This document shows, in pieces, positions 20,705 through 31,990 of a DNA stretch of 64,000 bases (the stretch's first letter is position 1; every line of letters begins with the position of its first letter). This DNA is from Gymnopus androsaceus JB14 (lineage: Eukaryota > Basidiomycota > Agaricomycetes > Agaricales > Omphalotaceae), in the NCBI GenBank assembly GCA_009733575.1, contig ML769435.1, forward strand, positions 225,491-289,490, read 5' to 3'. The position numbers and the translations under genes are program-made. The notes below the pieces were generated by a model that did no database searches, had not been told where the DNA came from, and saw nothing but the letters and a program-made list of their open reading frames with translations.

Positions 20705-21439
20705 ATGCCACTCCAAGCTTACTACCACGATAACCAGCCTGGCGATCCAGCCCTTCCTCACGACTCTTTACAACCAGTCACGATGGATGAGCTCACCGCT
20801 CTCAGGCTTAAAGTCTACTCCTTCGACGGGAATTATGAACAAAATGGCAAGAAAATAGCACAGGAACTAGGTTTCCCGCTCACGGAAGACTCGGTGGTTA
20901 CTTGGGACTTTTTGGATCCTAGTGCCAGTTCCGTCAATGTACGTCTCTCTGAGTCCCTCGGAAGTCAATGTTGACCACCGCGCTAATAATATGAGTCGAC
21001 TTACAGGGAACTATCGGACAGCCAGCGAACCATACCTCAATGCGTAAGCATAGCTATTGCTTGGAGTCACGTTGTCCTAACGTTGTTTTCAGGAATGGAC
21101 AACTCAAAAATTTCATAAATGTTGGCGATTTTCTTGCGCTTATGTTGGTTGGAACGGGATATGTTGATATCAATGGTCAGTTTGCAGCTACCATGAAGAT
21201 CGATAAGTATGTACTCACACCACAATTTGTTCCAGATCCTCGTTCACAATCTTGGGTTCGTTTGGAAATACCAGAAGGGACGATGCTCTTTATGCCTGCA
21301 GGTGCGTTGAGGCGTGTATTTCCAGGCAAAACCAAGCGGGTTATCTTTGCAAAGGTCAGTAACCAACGCAAGAATTGACTCGGAGCTGATGTTTTTCCAC
21401 AACGTCCACCGTGCATACTTGGAGAGCATCGGATTGTAA
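20705..21439 (+). CDS. ARD-like cupin protein without metal-binding residues
   Basis: Start ATG 20705. Exon 1, 20705-20938, reads AYYHDNQPGDPALPHDSLQ and DELTALRLKVYSFDG, the N-terminus of the acireductone dioxygenase family (methionine salvage, PF03079). An intron ends at 21006. Exon 2 from 21007 reads FLALMLVGTGYVDING, WVRLEIPEGTMLFMPAGALRR. A last short exon from 21386 ends HRAYLESIGL, the family's usual C-terminus. The final intron is either 21355-21385 (31 nt, unusually short) or 21340-21385 (46 nt). A GTAAG...TTTCAG pair at about 21044-21092 would break the frame if spliced, so it is read through here. ARD needs two His, a Glu and a third His; none is in place, so dioxygenase activity is doubtful. 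About 210 aa against about 180 for typical ARD. Confidence 0.7.
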
Positions 21440-22182
21440 TTACACTTGGAAAGTATGGGATTGTGAACGACGAAGGATTTGTAGGTTGTCGGTGGTATAC
21501 GTATATTTTGGTTGGCCCTTTGTAAAATTTTATGTGCTTGTCCTTCGATTTGCTGGTCAGAGTTTAAAACCAGCGGTGATAGTGAAAGAGCAAAGACATA
21601 AACGTAGCGATATCCTGGAAAAATTCAAGTTGAGGGAAGAATTGACAATGTCCTGCTGCATGAAACAAAACTCAGGCGATGCACAATAGCCGTACTCTGC
21701 TTGGAATGGATCTGCATTTTGTCATGTCATGAGAGTTCGGACGAGAGCGGATGTCACCACGTGGAATCCCGTCCCGACTATTATATGGCGTCCAGGCTTA
21801 ACCTCAATCTTCCATCAGCTCAGCGTCTTTCAAGCTGCAAAGCCGTATCTTCCTCGATAGTTTGAACCTCCATGGTAGTAATATCCCGATTCCCAGCTCA
21901 GCTCCCTCCTTGAAGGATCCACTCTGTTGCGCAATACCCTTACTTTTAATTAACGAAGTCCACCCTACGGTTTGAAGATGGACCGATAGAAGTCTTGCAG
22001 TTCTTCAGAGCAACTCATCAATAAAACCTATATCTCGTCCCAGGCTTCATTATCTTTCCAGCTTGCGAGCAATTTGCATAAATAAACTGCCATCATTCAA
22101 GTGCCAGACTGGCTTCTAGTTGAAGAATCAAAGAAAAGTGAGTAGTTAGTCCTTGTGTAAAGTATGAAATTCTCACTATTAG
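21440..22182. other. intergenic, nothing seen
   Basis: 3' flank of the ARD-like gene and upstream flank of the next genes. Only short broken frames. Confidence 0.4.
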
Positions 22183-22371
22183 TGTACCCCAGTGTCACGA
22201 CTCGGAAGGCGCAGTGCATTTCCCAAAGTCCAGCGTCAAAAGAACAAATTGGGAGCTGCGCCCATTCAGCTTGAAGGTCTATACGCTGGGATATGGCTCC
22301 TCCTTGCTGTCGTGTTGCTTTTCATAGAGCTTTGTCGAACGCGTCGCGATACGCGTCGTTTAGCGCTCTGA
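22183..22371 (+). CDS. possible last exon of a small single-pass membrane protein
   Basis: A 62-codon open frame after a consensus intron (GTGAGTAG at about 22138 to ...ATTAG at 22182). It reads basic residues, then GLYAGIWLLLAVVLLFIELC, a clear membrane helix, then a basic tail RTRRDTRRLAL and stop. Topology would place the basic tail in the cytosol. I cannot find an upstream exon with an ATG in frame, so the model is incomplete. Family not recognised. Confidence 0.35.
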   Translation, partial: CTPVSRLGRRSAFPKVQRQKNKLGAAPIQLEGLYAGIWLLLAVVLLFIELCRTRRDTRRLAL

Positions 22372-22465
22372 TCACGATTTATGGACTTCTTTGACACGTG
22401 CTGTGATGAACTCTGGCCTGCTAGCTATTCATCTTTTTCTTCCACCACAATTTATCCTTCTCAGA

Positions 22466-24845
22466 ATGTCTGACTCGGAATCAGAAGATGACCAGAATTT
22501 CTCTAAAATGGCGCAAAAAGCACTGCAAAAGGCACTTGATCTCGACGCCGAATCAAAACGAGACCATGTACTCGAAGCACTACTCAGAGGCGACCGGAAA
22601 TTACCCACTTCAGATGGTCCAAAGTCTTCGTCCTCAGATAGCATCTTATGACGCCGATGAAACCAAGGAGCGACCTAGTAGACGCGTCTTCCGCGAGTGG
22701 CCTCGAGATCCCAGTGGCGTAGTTTTTGATCCTTCTATCTGCACTGGCAAAAGTGCACCAAACGGCACAGAGCTGTGGGGTGCTAGGCTCTACGACTTTT
22801 ATCATGTCACTCTTGATCCATTAGCAGCCGATGATACGCGGAAAAATCGAGCCATCTCAACTAGTAGTCGACTTTCTGCTTGGGCGAAAAAAGTTGGAGA
22901 GACGAATTTGGTCAAAGAAGAGATGGTTTGGGCTGATCAAGAGGCTGAGCCCAAGCTTCGACTTGCAGCGGATATCCTAACACTTATTGAGGACCGAGAT
23001 TGGCTTTTGCCATTCGGCATTGGCGGTGGGAAACTCTGCTAGAAAGAAGGACCAGAATATGGAGGTATGATGGCTTCAATTCCTTTTCATTGTATCTGAT
23101 GTAATCTGCGACGTAGACGACACCATCCCCAGCTAACTGTCTTCATCCGTGGCCTTACGTCCCGTTCTCGTATAAGCCATACATACTACAATCGCCCGTT
23201 CCCCTTCATCTTCTTCCGCAGACACTTATCGTGCATGATCCCTGGGGTCTTGTTCATGGTAAACTCGTCGACGGTGACCACGACTCTTTCGATTGGACCG
23301 ATATTCCCGATGTCACGTACACGTACAAATTGCGTCTGTCGAAAGAAGGCCAGGAAAGAATTACTGAATCTCGCCAGGCTGCGGAAACTGCAGCTCGAGC
23401 TAGTTCTTCTCCTCATGTTCTCCTTACCATAGCACCAAAATCGGAATCCGCGTCCGATTCTGATTCCAGTATAGCGGCCCCTGTATTCGTGACTGTACCA
23501 CCACCTTCACCGCCTCCTTCGCACACGCCCGAAGCACATCTTTATATCAGCCCTGCACAAACCTGGGGTGAAGGCCATCATTCTATCGCTTACGAGGCCG
23601 AATGGGAGGTCCCTCGCTCGATCCTCTCTGTATCGAAGGACTCCCAATCACAGGGGGCGAGAATTTGCAGAGAATGCGTTGCCGAGGCAGCCAAGAAGAT
23701 TCTAGCTGAAAAAGAGGCCAGGCGCCAGTCTGCCCTCGACGCATATCTTGCATCGAAACGCGTCCCTGCAGGCGATTCGGATTCCGACGACGACGTTATT
23801 ATCGTTGGTCCCTTGCGCGGAAAGGTGGAATACGTCGAAAACGTAACTCTCGCAGCTGCCATTGATGTTTCTCGCTGTACAACCGTGTTGGATCGGACTC
23901 CTGTTCCTTCATCGTCGTCGACCACACTCCCACCTAAAACAGCTCCTCATACAGTTCAATCAGAAATGAAAGAAGAAATCGGTCTATATCGTGGTCCCGT
24001 TACCACAATACACGTTGATAGTGTTCCTTGGCTCCTCCCTGGTCAGCGGGCTTCGATTTGTCCTCACAGTGGCAGTCGTTTACCTGGACCGCCTACAGCT
24101 TCAGTTCGTGTCCTGGCAAAACTCTCGAGAACCGGAGGACGTCATTTGTCCCAGGAAGCATCGATCTATGAACGTCTCCCCGAGTCAATGTCGGAGCATT
24201 GGACTGGGTTCAACGTCGTTCCGCCCTTGGAAAACCCCACTCCTTTGGGCGCGATCATACCAAATTACTATGGGTATTATGTTCGGGTTCGCGAGGATGG
24301 TAGTTTCGAAGATGAGAATGATTGTGTCCAGGCTCAGGATAAGGATGAAGATGCGATGGATGTCGACGATCCTGAAGCGAAACAGGTTCCTCATGAGGAG
24401 TTCTTCAGCTCGATTCTCCTCACGGAGAACTGCGGTGGTAGAATCGATCTTTTCCAGGAAGAGCTTGACGCGTCTCGCGATGAACGGTGAGTTTCTCGTC
24501 CCTATTTCCATCTCGCTCATACTATGTTACTTCTCTGTGATTTTCAGCAAAGAATGCGCCGCCTTGTTACTCCGCTTACACCACTTTGGATGGGTTCTTG
24601 GTGCTTGCCATGTTGGAAAATTCCTTATCCAGTTCGGGGATCATGCGGATTGGCCGATATTCAAGTCAAGGAATGATAGACGCTACAGGATCTCTGGGTT
24701 GAGTCGTGCGTGGTCGCGTGAAGATGCTTTGGCGGACGGAAGGCTCGAGGAATGGGAGACGTTGAGGCAAGAGGAGGTGCAGCTGTGTACGAAGATGTTG
24801 AATCTCGAAGTTCCTGCGAGCCCTGGTCGGAAGGATGAACGTTGA
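22466..24845 (+). CDS. protein-kinase-like protein of a fungal family, probably catalytically inactive
   Basis: Start MSDSESEDD at 22466. A 46-nt intron (GTACTC...CTTCAG) joins to MVQSLRPQIASY in phase. The frame continues to about 23040, where an in-frame TAG occurs; a further intron ending CCGCAG near 23221 leads into the long exon 23231-24480. That exon holds an acidic Ser region and then YERLPESMSEHW, PNYYGYYVR, SILLTENCG and, after an intron ending TTTCAG at about 24547, LLRLHHFGWVLGACHVGKFL and a basic helical end. The order (Y-G-Y-Y, I-L-L-x-E-x-C-G, L-H-x-x-G-W) matches the atypical kinase fold common in Agaricomycetes. The catalytic loop has no HRD-like D/N pair and no clear DFG, so it is likely a pseudokinase. 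Whether the TAG is skipped by splicing or is a nonsense mutation is unresolved. Confidence 0.6.
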
Positions 24846-25194
24846 ACGAACCTTTGATTGTCTGGATTGTTGTTGCTTTTTTGACTCGTGCTTTCGTTGC
24901 TTTCCCTTTCGCTACTGTATCTTGACTGTCCGAAGTATGCGACTTTTAAAAGCGCATATTTGTGTTGTACACTGTTACGCTATCCATTGTCTTGCTAGCT
25001 ACTTGTTTTGATGAACGTACGCTCGTACGCTGTACTTATACTCTACCTATGTGTTATGTACTCATATTATCAATAAGTTGTCTTCCTCGCATGACGATGT
25101 TCGAAATTTTTATACTGGCTATTTTCCCCGCGACTTTTGACTATCAAGAAGAGTTGGATATTGAATCAACTATATACTATATATATATACGCTA
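24846..25194. other. convergent 3' flanks
   Basis: Space between the stop of the kinase-like gene and the stop of the TPR gene on the other strand. AT-rich with a TATATA run at 25171-25189; no gene seen. Confidence 0.5.
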
Positions 25195-27328
25195 TCAATC
25201 AAGCTTCACGGCGTCGTCAAGCTGGATCTTGCCCTTCTTCAGCTCCTCGCGCAACTGTACCTCCATTTCCAGTGCTGTCTTGTAAAGCCCATCTCCCACA
25301 AGAATACTATACATAGAATGTCCCCAAATTTGCTTCATCTTAGGGATAGCAAGGCGAATGCGCTCCATCACCGCCAATTGGTCTCGAGCGCTGCTCTCGA
25401 AAGAGGACATCACCTGGACACCAGCAGTGAGGCAGACTGAAAAACGATTCAGGATCAATGTTAGAAGAACCGGAAAGATTAAAGAACTTACGAGCATGTT
25501 CCTCATCGTCTTCCTCCGTAGAGTCTGCTGCCTCAAAATAATAACGCGTGGCTAGAGCATACATTTTATACACGGACTTTAGAAGTGCTGGGTTCTTCTG
25601 GTCTCTTAATCGCTTGGCCTTGGTACGATAGTAAACTGCCTTCATGCTATAGGAATTCCAGCGAGATGAGTTAGAGACAGGGAATGAATGGAGTAAGCAT
25701 ACCAAAGAGCTCTGCCTTTAGGATGGTGGTAGTACGCTGAAATAAAACCAGGGTTACTTTCACGAGGAGGGATAGCTTGGGCGTCTACTCCAGCGATAAT
25801 TTCGTCCGCTACTTGAAGAGCCGCGTCCAATGTCGCATCATCTTCATTCGGCGCGGTTGCGTACAAAATCTAAATCCATGCAAAAGTGAGAGCCAGCCAG
25901 ATCACCGAGACAATCTACTCACCTTGATTAGACTGTCGAGATGTAGTACTTGAACGCTACGCAGAAATGTATCTTCAAATATGATACCTCTGTTCTCTGT
26001 TTGAACATCGCTGAACTGCACCCTTCCCCATTTAATGAGCTCAATAGCTCGGCCAAAGTATTCCAACGATGCTAAGGTGTTACGATGAAGTCCATGTTGA
26101 AGAAAACCTTGCATAATCCAAGCTCTAGGAAAGACCTAAATTGTCAGTGGGAACGACTTTGGCGGAATAACGCAAACGGACCGAATGGTGGTGGCGAAAG
26201 CGGGTCTTGTACTGTCCCAACCTTCCTCTTCCAATCGCTTGAGAGTCTCCTGCTTGATCCTGTCAGGACCAAATTCTATCCAGGCCTCCACACGTCGAGC
26301 TTCCCTTGCCACTGCGAGAACAAGAAATTGAACCTAAATAGGTGACCTATATATTGCACGCACACACCTTGATCGCTGTATCGCTGCACAAAATCCGGCA
26401 TGGGCATGGCGAAAACACGAGAGTCGGTCAGAATCGCGTTCGAGATACAGGTCAGGACCTAATAATACAACATCAACAAGAGAGAACGTCGATGTGCGGG
26501 GAGATTTACCGAGGTGCTTTGGAGCGTCACGTCCGTGAGCAAGCGTACGCCGTCGCTGAATTCATTGTAAGCATGGGCCATAGCCCAAGCCTCAAGGAGC
26601 AACATGCTTAGTTAAAGAACGATTAAAACTCAACAAGAAAGAACTTACACTGCTCGTGTAGTTTCTTTGTTCCCTGAGCCGCGGTATCAACCTCTGTGCA
26701 CGGATCCAGGGAGGATTCTGGCGCATGTCGTAGAGAAAGAAACTCTGCTGGGAATCCTTTTCCAACTTCTGAAAAGCCGTCTTCGCTGCGGCGAGTCCTT
26801 TTTCATATTCAGCCTTTTGATTTAGCTGAGAAGGGGTGAGGCTGTCTTTCGGTAGCTGGGCAATAGCGGTCTTCCACGATTGTACGCTTTTGTGAGGTTC
26901 GCCCATGGCCTTGAGAAAAAAGCGTCAGTGCTGAGGGAATGATAAAGCAATGAAAGGAAATCATGTCTTGGGCGGTTGCAAGCCTAGCATATGCCTTGGC
27001 AAAGCTAGGTTCGAGTTGAAATGCCTGTCAATTAGACTTTTAGAAGAAGTTGATACTATAGACGAGTGCCACTCACCTTTCTAGCGTCCGAACCAGCGTC
27101 GAGAAATCTAGTAGCTCATTTATCATGTCATATGAGATAAATCTGCAGCGAATCTACATACTCTCGGAGGTTTAAACGGCAAGCAGCTCGATTTGCGTAA
27201 AGAATGGCGTTTTCCCCGTCGGCCTCCAGCGCTTCGGTGTATTTTCTCGCTGCAGATAAGTAATCCTTTTGCAAAAAGAGGGTATTTCCTTGTTCTTTGA
27301 GTTTCGCTGCGAGTTCGACTGTAGACAT
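25195..27328 (-). CDS. TPR-containing protein of a fungal family
   Basis: Start MSTVELAAKLKEQGN at 27328. Exon 1 carries GNTLFLQKDYLSAARKYTEA and NAILYANRAACRLNLRE, two halves of a classic tetratricopeptide repeat. The following exons give FLDAGSDARK, AFQLEPSFAKAYARLATAQ (second TPR), then a linker with WKTAIAQLP and a helical segment. Later exons cover 26906-25195 with GRVQFSDVQTENRGIIFEDT, ESNPGFISAYYHHPKG, and end QLREELKKGKIQLDDAVKLD, stop 25195. At least nine short introns are readable, such as GTGAGTGGC...TTGACAG at 27078-27027. The N-terminal TPRs resemble co-chaperone repeats that bind peptide C-termini; the C-terminal region I associate with an uncharacterised Agaricomycete family. 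Single TATA or UTR elements were not assigned. No defects seen. Confidence 0.75.
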
Positions 27329-27434
27329 GAGTTGAAAACACTGGAATAGGTTGAGTGTAGTCGGGTTGGTGGTGGTCAAGTTGGAAGGAGTCGAGCATCG
27401 GAGGATTCTGGGGGATTTCGAAGATAAGGATGAT

Positions 27435-27698
27435 TCAGGCAGAGCGTTCGCAAAACGATTCTCGTCGAACAGCCAAGGACTGAATGGAGTTATGTAAGAG
27501 TTACGGCAGGGCAAAGCAGAGATATCAACCTGCATTTGATCGGATCGATTATTGCTTTGAAGTTCAGAGGGCATGCGAGTAACATCGATGAAGCATTGGA
27601 GAATGCTCATATATCTAGGATATTAGTTTTGATGCGAGGTAAGTACATGATAAGAAATTCTTCCGCCTCACTTACCTTGCGCGTTCTTGCTCGCTCAT
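27435..27698 (-). CDS. small protein of unknown function, three exons
   Basis: Exon 1 27698-27676 (MSEQERA), intron GTAAGTGAGG...TCCTAG, exon 2 27614-27530 (YMSILQCFIDVTRMPSELQS then NNRSDQMQ), intron GTTGAT...ATTCAG, and exon 3 27479-27435. Phases agree (23 + 85 nt = 36 codons), giving about 50 aa. Exons 1 and 2 are duplicated at 32760-32902 and 39072-39130, where exon 2 remains readable with substitutions that keep most residues, supporting the model. Exon 3 is the least certain part. No signal or membrane segment. The gene ends about 100 bp upstream of the TPR gene on the same strand. Function not recognised. Confidence 0.5.
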
Positions 27699-27905
27699 CT
27701 CCTGAGGTAAAATGTTGCCTACCAATTGGAACTTTGAAATTTTCTCAGCTGTTTACGGTAGTTCAAGCTTCACAGTAGAAATCGAGGAAAATAAAGGCAA
27801 GAACTTTTGAATAACAATGATAAAACACCTCTCGACATTCATCAATACTTTCAGCAAAAATCAAAAATCAAGGGATGAAAAGATTCGATTGTGAAAATGG
27901 GTTTT
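27480..27905. repeat. parent copy of a duplicated segment
   Basis: Matches 32755-32902 (its left part, to GATGCGAGGTA) and 39072-39366 (its right part, from CATGATAAG). The parent is continuous here, while the other copy is interrupted by a MITE and a 5.6 kb transposon. Confidence 0.85.
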
Positions 27906-28044
27906 TCAATTTGAGAGAGCTCTGGTGGATTTTCTCCATCGACAAGAGTGGCAAAGATAGCTAGAGGCATGTGTTGGGCATGTGACTTCCTTAGCAGATG
28001 ACCCTAACATCAACGATACAGCACTGATATCGCGTCTTTTCTCC

Positions 28045-31000
28045 ATGGCTCAAGGATCCAACCATGATCGAGCGAATGTGACTCCTGCGCAGGTGGCACA
28101 TCCAGCTGAGGAAGTTTTCGCCAATCGATTTCAGGCAGAAGGAAAAACTGAGCATCTCCGAGTCGCTGACAAGATCAGTGAGTCCGATGGATTCTTTCTT
28201 TGATATGCGCTCCTTTGATATGCGCTCAACTACCCTGGCCTCTCTGTAGGTGGTATCGCTACTAAAATCACACAGCCTATCGCGTCAGTCGAGACGGTAT
28301 ATTCAAACAATTCGAAAACGATCAATGCGGCATTCAAAGCCTTGGGTGATCTAGGAAAATCTACGATTGCTGGAGCAAAGATTGATTCTTGGATTGGCCC
28401 GTTGAACAAAGTTATGGATGGTGTGGAAGCGATCGTGAAAGCTCAACCATTTCCCTTTGTTCAAGGTACTTGATCCTTCCTACGAACTCTCACTCTCGAC
28501 ACTGAGTATTCCTGATCACCTTATAACTCAGTTGCTGTACTCCTTGTCCGCGGAATAGTCAAGTTGGAGACCCAACGCCGTGAAAATAGCCGCAAAGCCC
28601 GTGCTTTGATTTTTCAAATGGCGGATATGCTTGGCGCGTTATTGCAGCTCCACAATGTACAGGACCCAGAGCTCAAGGATGAACGGGGGCAGTCCATTCA
28701 AGGTCGCATTCAAGTCTTGATGAAAGATATCGAAGCTGACATCAGAGAATGTGGTGCACTGATTGATGCGTACCACAAACATAGCTTGACAAGTACGTGG
28801 TTGATTTTCTTTGCATTTTTGTCTTCAATTTTGATGTTCTTCCATTCAGGTAAATTCTTCTTCTCCGATTCATATATGTCGCAGTTCAAAGACTGCGGAG
28901 AAACTCTCGTCAATCGAAAGGGCGACATCGTCTTTGCTCTCACGATTCACACCACGGTAACCGTTGACAAGGTCCGAGGCTACGTCAAAGCCAACAATGA
29001 GCTGCTTCAACAGCTTATCACCGTCGTGGAGCACAAAACGAAGCAGCAGGAGGATCTTGAGAAGATGATCTCGGAGAATGGTGGACGGCAGAAGGTGCTC
29101 GATTCGGACGAGTTGCTTCTCAAAATGTCGAAAGAGATCCAAGCGAACCTCGTTATGGAAGAACCCAACCAAAGCACCTTGCAGACCAAGTCTACACCAC
29201 GCAACTCGGCTGCTCTTCTCAATTCTCGCGAAACGTACGAGTTGCGACTGTCTCTTGACATCATTTTGCAAGAAAACGCAGTCCATTATTCTCGGAAACT
29301 CGACGCACAGGTCAAGGCCATCACGGACGAAATCAAACTTTCCATCCAACTATCAACCATGCAAATTCTTCGCCATTTTAATGCGGGTCCTCATGAGCGA
29401 GTTCACAATCCGGATATCCGTGAATTATGGAGACAAATGGTCAGTAAGCCTTTAAATTTTTGCGGAGCTCTTTGATATCTTAAGACCTCTGAATAGAATT
29501 GGCGATACTCTGTGAGGTGTCGAGACTTTGTCAAAGCTCTGCAAGAGTTCTACTTTGACAGGTTTTCCACATATATACATCACGATGAATCTAATTTTAC
29601 GACATCCACGGATGATCCAGATGGCTCCTTCGATGGCCAATTGATTGCAGTGGAACGTATTGAGGACGACGAGTGGTGCCTCCAGTATTTAGCAGCGAAA
29701 TACGAACGACAGATTTTGGAAGTATTTGATAGTGATAACTCGGGCTTCATCAGAATTTCAGAGGTACTGTGAACTTCGTGTTCTTCCATAGCTACTTATA
29801 CGGGCTGGACTTGTTTCTCTAGGTGAATGATTTTACAAAGACTTTACCGGAAGGCTGGACCATGCTGCAAGCTTTGAGTTACTGCGCTCAAGGTAGAGTC
29901 CTCCTCATCAAACAGACTAGTCTTCTTATCATTCAAACATCAGGTTGGAGCATCGAAACTGCAATCTACTCGCGCAAAATCTTGGCACTACTCCATGAAA
30001 TGCGACACGGATGTGAAGCTGTCTTCGTTGATAACCTCAGAATGATGCAGTGTGTATTCCTTTCATTCAAGACTGGTTGTCAAGTTCATGACGGTGCTTT
30101 CGGTACAGGTGGTTTATGCAGAGCTCATGGTATCGAACAATTAGTTGGCTTCTTTTAGGCGCGGGTGAAAAACACACCGTCATCCGAGTTTTCAATCCAC
30201 TGGATGAACTAATTGCCAAAAACATGGCTGGCACTCAGGAGCGCATCAGGGAATCTCTGCAACAATTTATCTATACCATAGATGAACAAACCTCAATTGG
30301 ACTTATTACAGGCCCTGGTCGATTTGAGCAGGTACTTGGCGCAATTTATCCACCTTTTCTCGTTTTTAACAAAGATTCTAGACCCTGCTTCCACTCGTAT
30401 ACCTCTTTCTCCGGCATCAGCATGCCTTTATCAAGTACGCTCGAGATCACGTGTATCCCAACACACCGACAGAAACAAAGACTCTATACGATCTGGAATT
30501 TCTTGATGGATACATAAGTCTCAACACGATCGAGGACGCCATTACTGCTCGTATAGAGACTTTGAAAGGTATCATTACGGTCCCTTCAAAGTAAGGCTAT
30601 TGCGTATTTATACTATCATCTAGCGAGTTTCCTTCACCATGGACAAGACCCTGAATCTCGGATATCTACTTTCGCCGGTGGACTATACACGTACTGTTCA
30701 AAAACAGAGATGCCGCAGGGCGTTGAATTCGAATCAATTGATTGGAGGCTGCCCCCGGATATTTCCCAGCCAGACCCAGATGATCCCTTCATCCCGACTC
30801 GGGCTGAATGGCCTCTTGTCGCCGACGTGGAGACTTTGAATCCGAATCCGGCACCATCTTCTATCCCAGATTCAATCGTCGACGTCTTGGATACGTTCTA
30901 TTGCCTGACAATCGCGGAAGTACGCACATTGGAGCGGGATTGGTTTTGGGGCCATAAACATGGTTCTGATTTTATATCCGAAGCGGAAAAGGAAGAGTTA

Positions 31001-31837
31001 GCAGTGCTCAGGGAACAAATCCCTCCAGAAGTCCAGGATAACTGTCTGACCCGTGCAAAATCTGCTATACGGCAGTCAAAAGAGCATCTGGGTACCTACT
31101 GTGATAGTTGCGATGTATATCCGATCCCAGGAGTCCGGCACAACTGCATGTTTTGCACTGGTGAGTGGGATATTCACTTTGAATTTTTTGAAAAAAAATA
31201 ATGACTCTTGCTAGCTTTTGACTTGTGTTCATCGTGCGATGCAACATTACCCCCAGCATTCAATACTCCAGGAGGGGACGCTCATAAGCCATGGCATCCA
31301 ACGCTGTTGATGTTCCGTCCTACTGCTCAATTTGAACACATTCTTTTTCGTCCATTCAAGGAGATTTATGATTCCGAGTCGGAGAGTTTTTTTAAAATCA
31401 CTCCGGACACCACAGTCCCCAATGAACACTGCTTCGCATGCACACATTGTGGACGCAGTTTGACAGGAACTCGCTACTTATATCTGCTGAAACCATGGGA
31501 GAGTAAGAGTAAGCATTCATGTTTTGAAGTGTTCGCCATCTTCCTCACTATATTTACAGGCAAATATATGTGCTCAGACTGCTACACGGCACTCCATGTT
31601 AAATATGATATTAACTCGCTGCCTAAGGAATATCACCATATCCTACGATTCACGCTCCCCCCACCCGACGACAAACATGATGGTGAACCAACCGAGGCAG
31701 ATGATGGCAAGGCGGCGCTGGCTGAAGCATCGGCGGTGAAGCGGTTGGAGGCCATGCAAGATAGGCTTAGTGCACTCGAAGACAAGTTTTCAGATATCGA
31801 GAGAAAGTTGGATAGGTTGATAGATATGCTCAGTTGA
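28045..31837 (+). CDS. large EF-hand and zinc-finger protein with helical N-terminus
   Basis: About 12 exons, all junctions in phase: introns start at 28178, 28466, 28792, 29441, 29765, about 29892, about 30050, about 30331, about 30572, 31161 and 31511. The start is uncertain: MAQGSNHDRA at 28045, or an upstream exon, since the frame is open from 27982. Residues 1-450 are helical (F-V-Q-V-A-V-L-L-V-R-G, then long coiled stretches), resembling N-terminal signalling domains next to fungal STAND proteins. A canonical EF-hand loop DSDNSGFIRISE follows (about 29730). Then comes CDSCDVYPIPGVRHNCMFC with FDLCSSCD, a ZZ-type zinc pattern, and a second Cys set (HCFACTHCGRSL ... MCSDC). A C-terminal coiled coil ends RLEAMQDRLSALEDKFSDIE and DRLIDMLS. 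No membrane segment. Probably a calcium-responsive cytosolic regulator; this is inference. Frame intact. Confidence 0.75.
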
Positions 31838-31990
31838 ACTCGTTGCCATCATAATTATAATACTGCTTTGGTGGAAGGACTTTGAGTATTTTTGTTCTTC
31901 CTCTCTCTATCTACTCAGCGTTCGAAATTCGAAGTTCTTCTCTTTCTGGGGCACCAGGCGTTTGTTCATCCATGTGTTCAGGATCGCCTC

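Noticed and set aside
21044..21092. Intron GTAAGC...TTTCAG in the ARD-like gene
   Set aside because: Splicing it would create an immediate stop, while reading through keeps the cupin core in frame.
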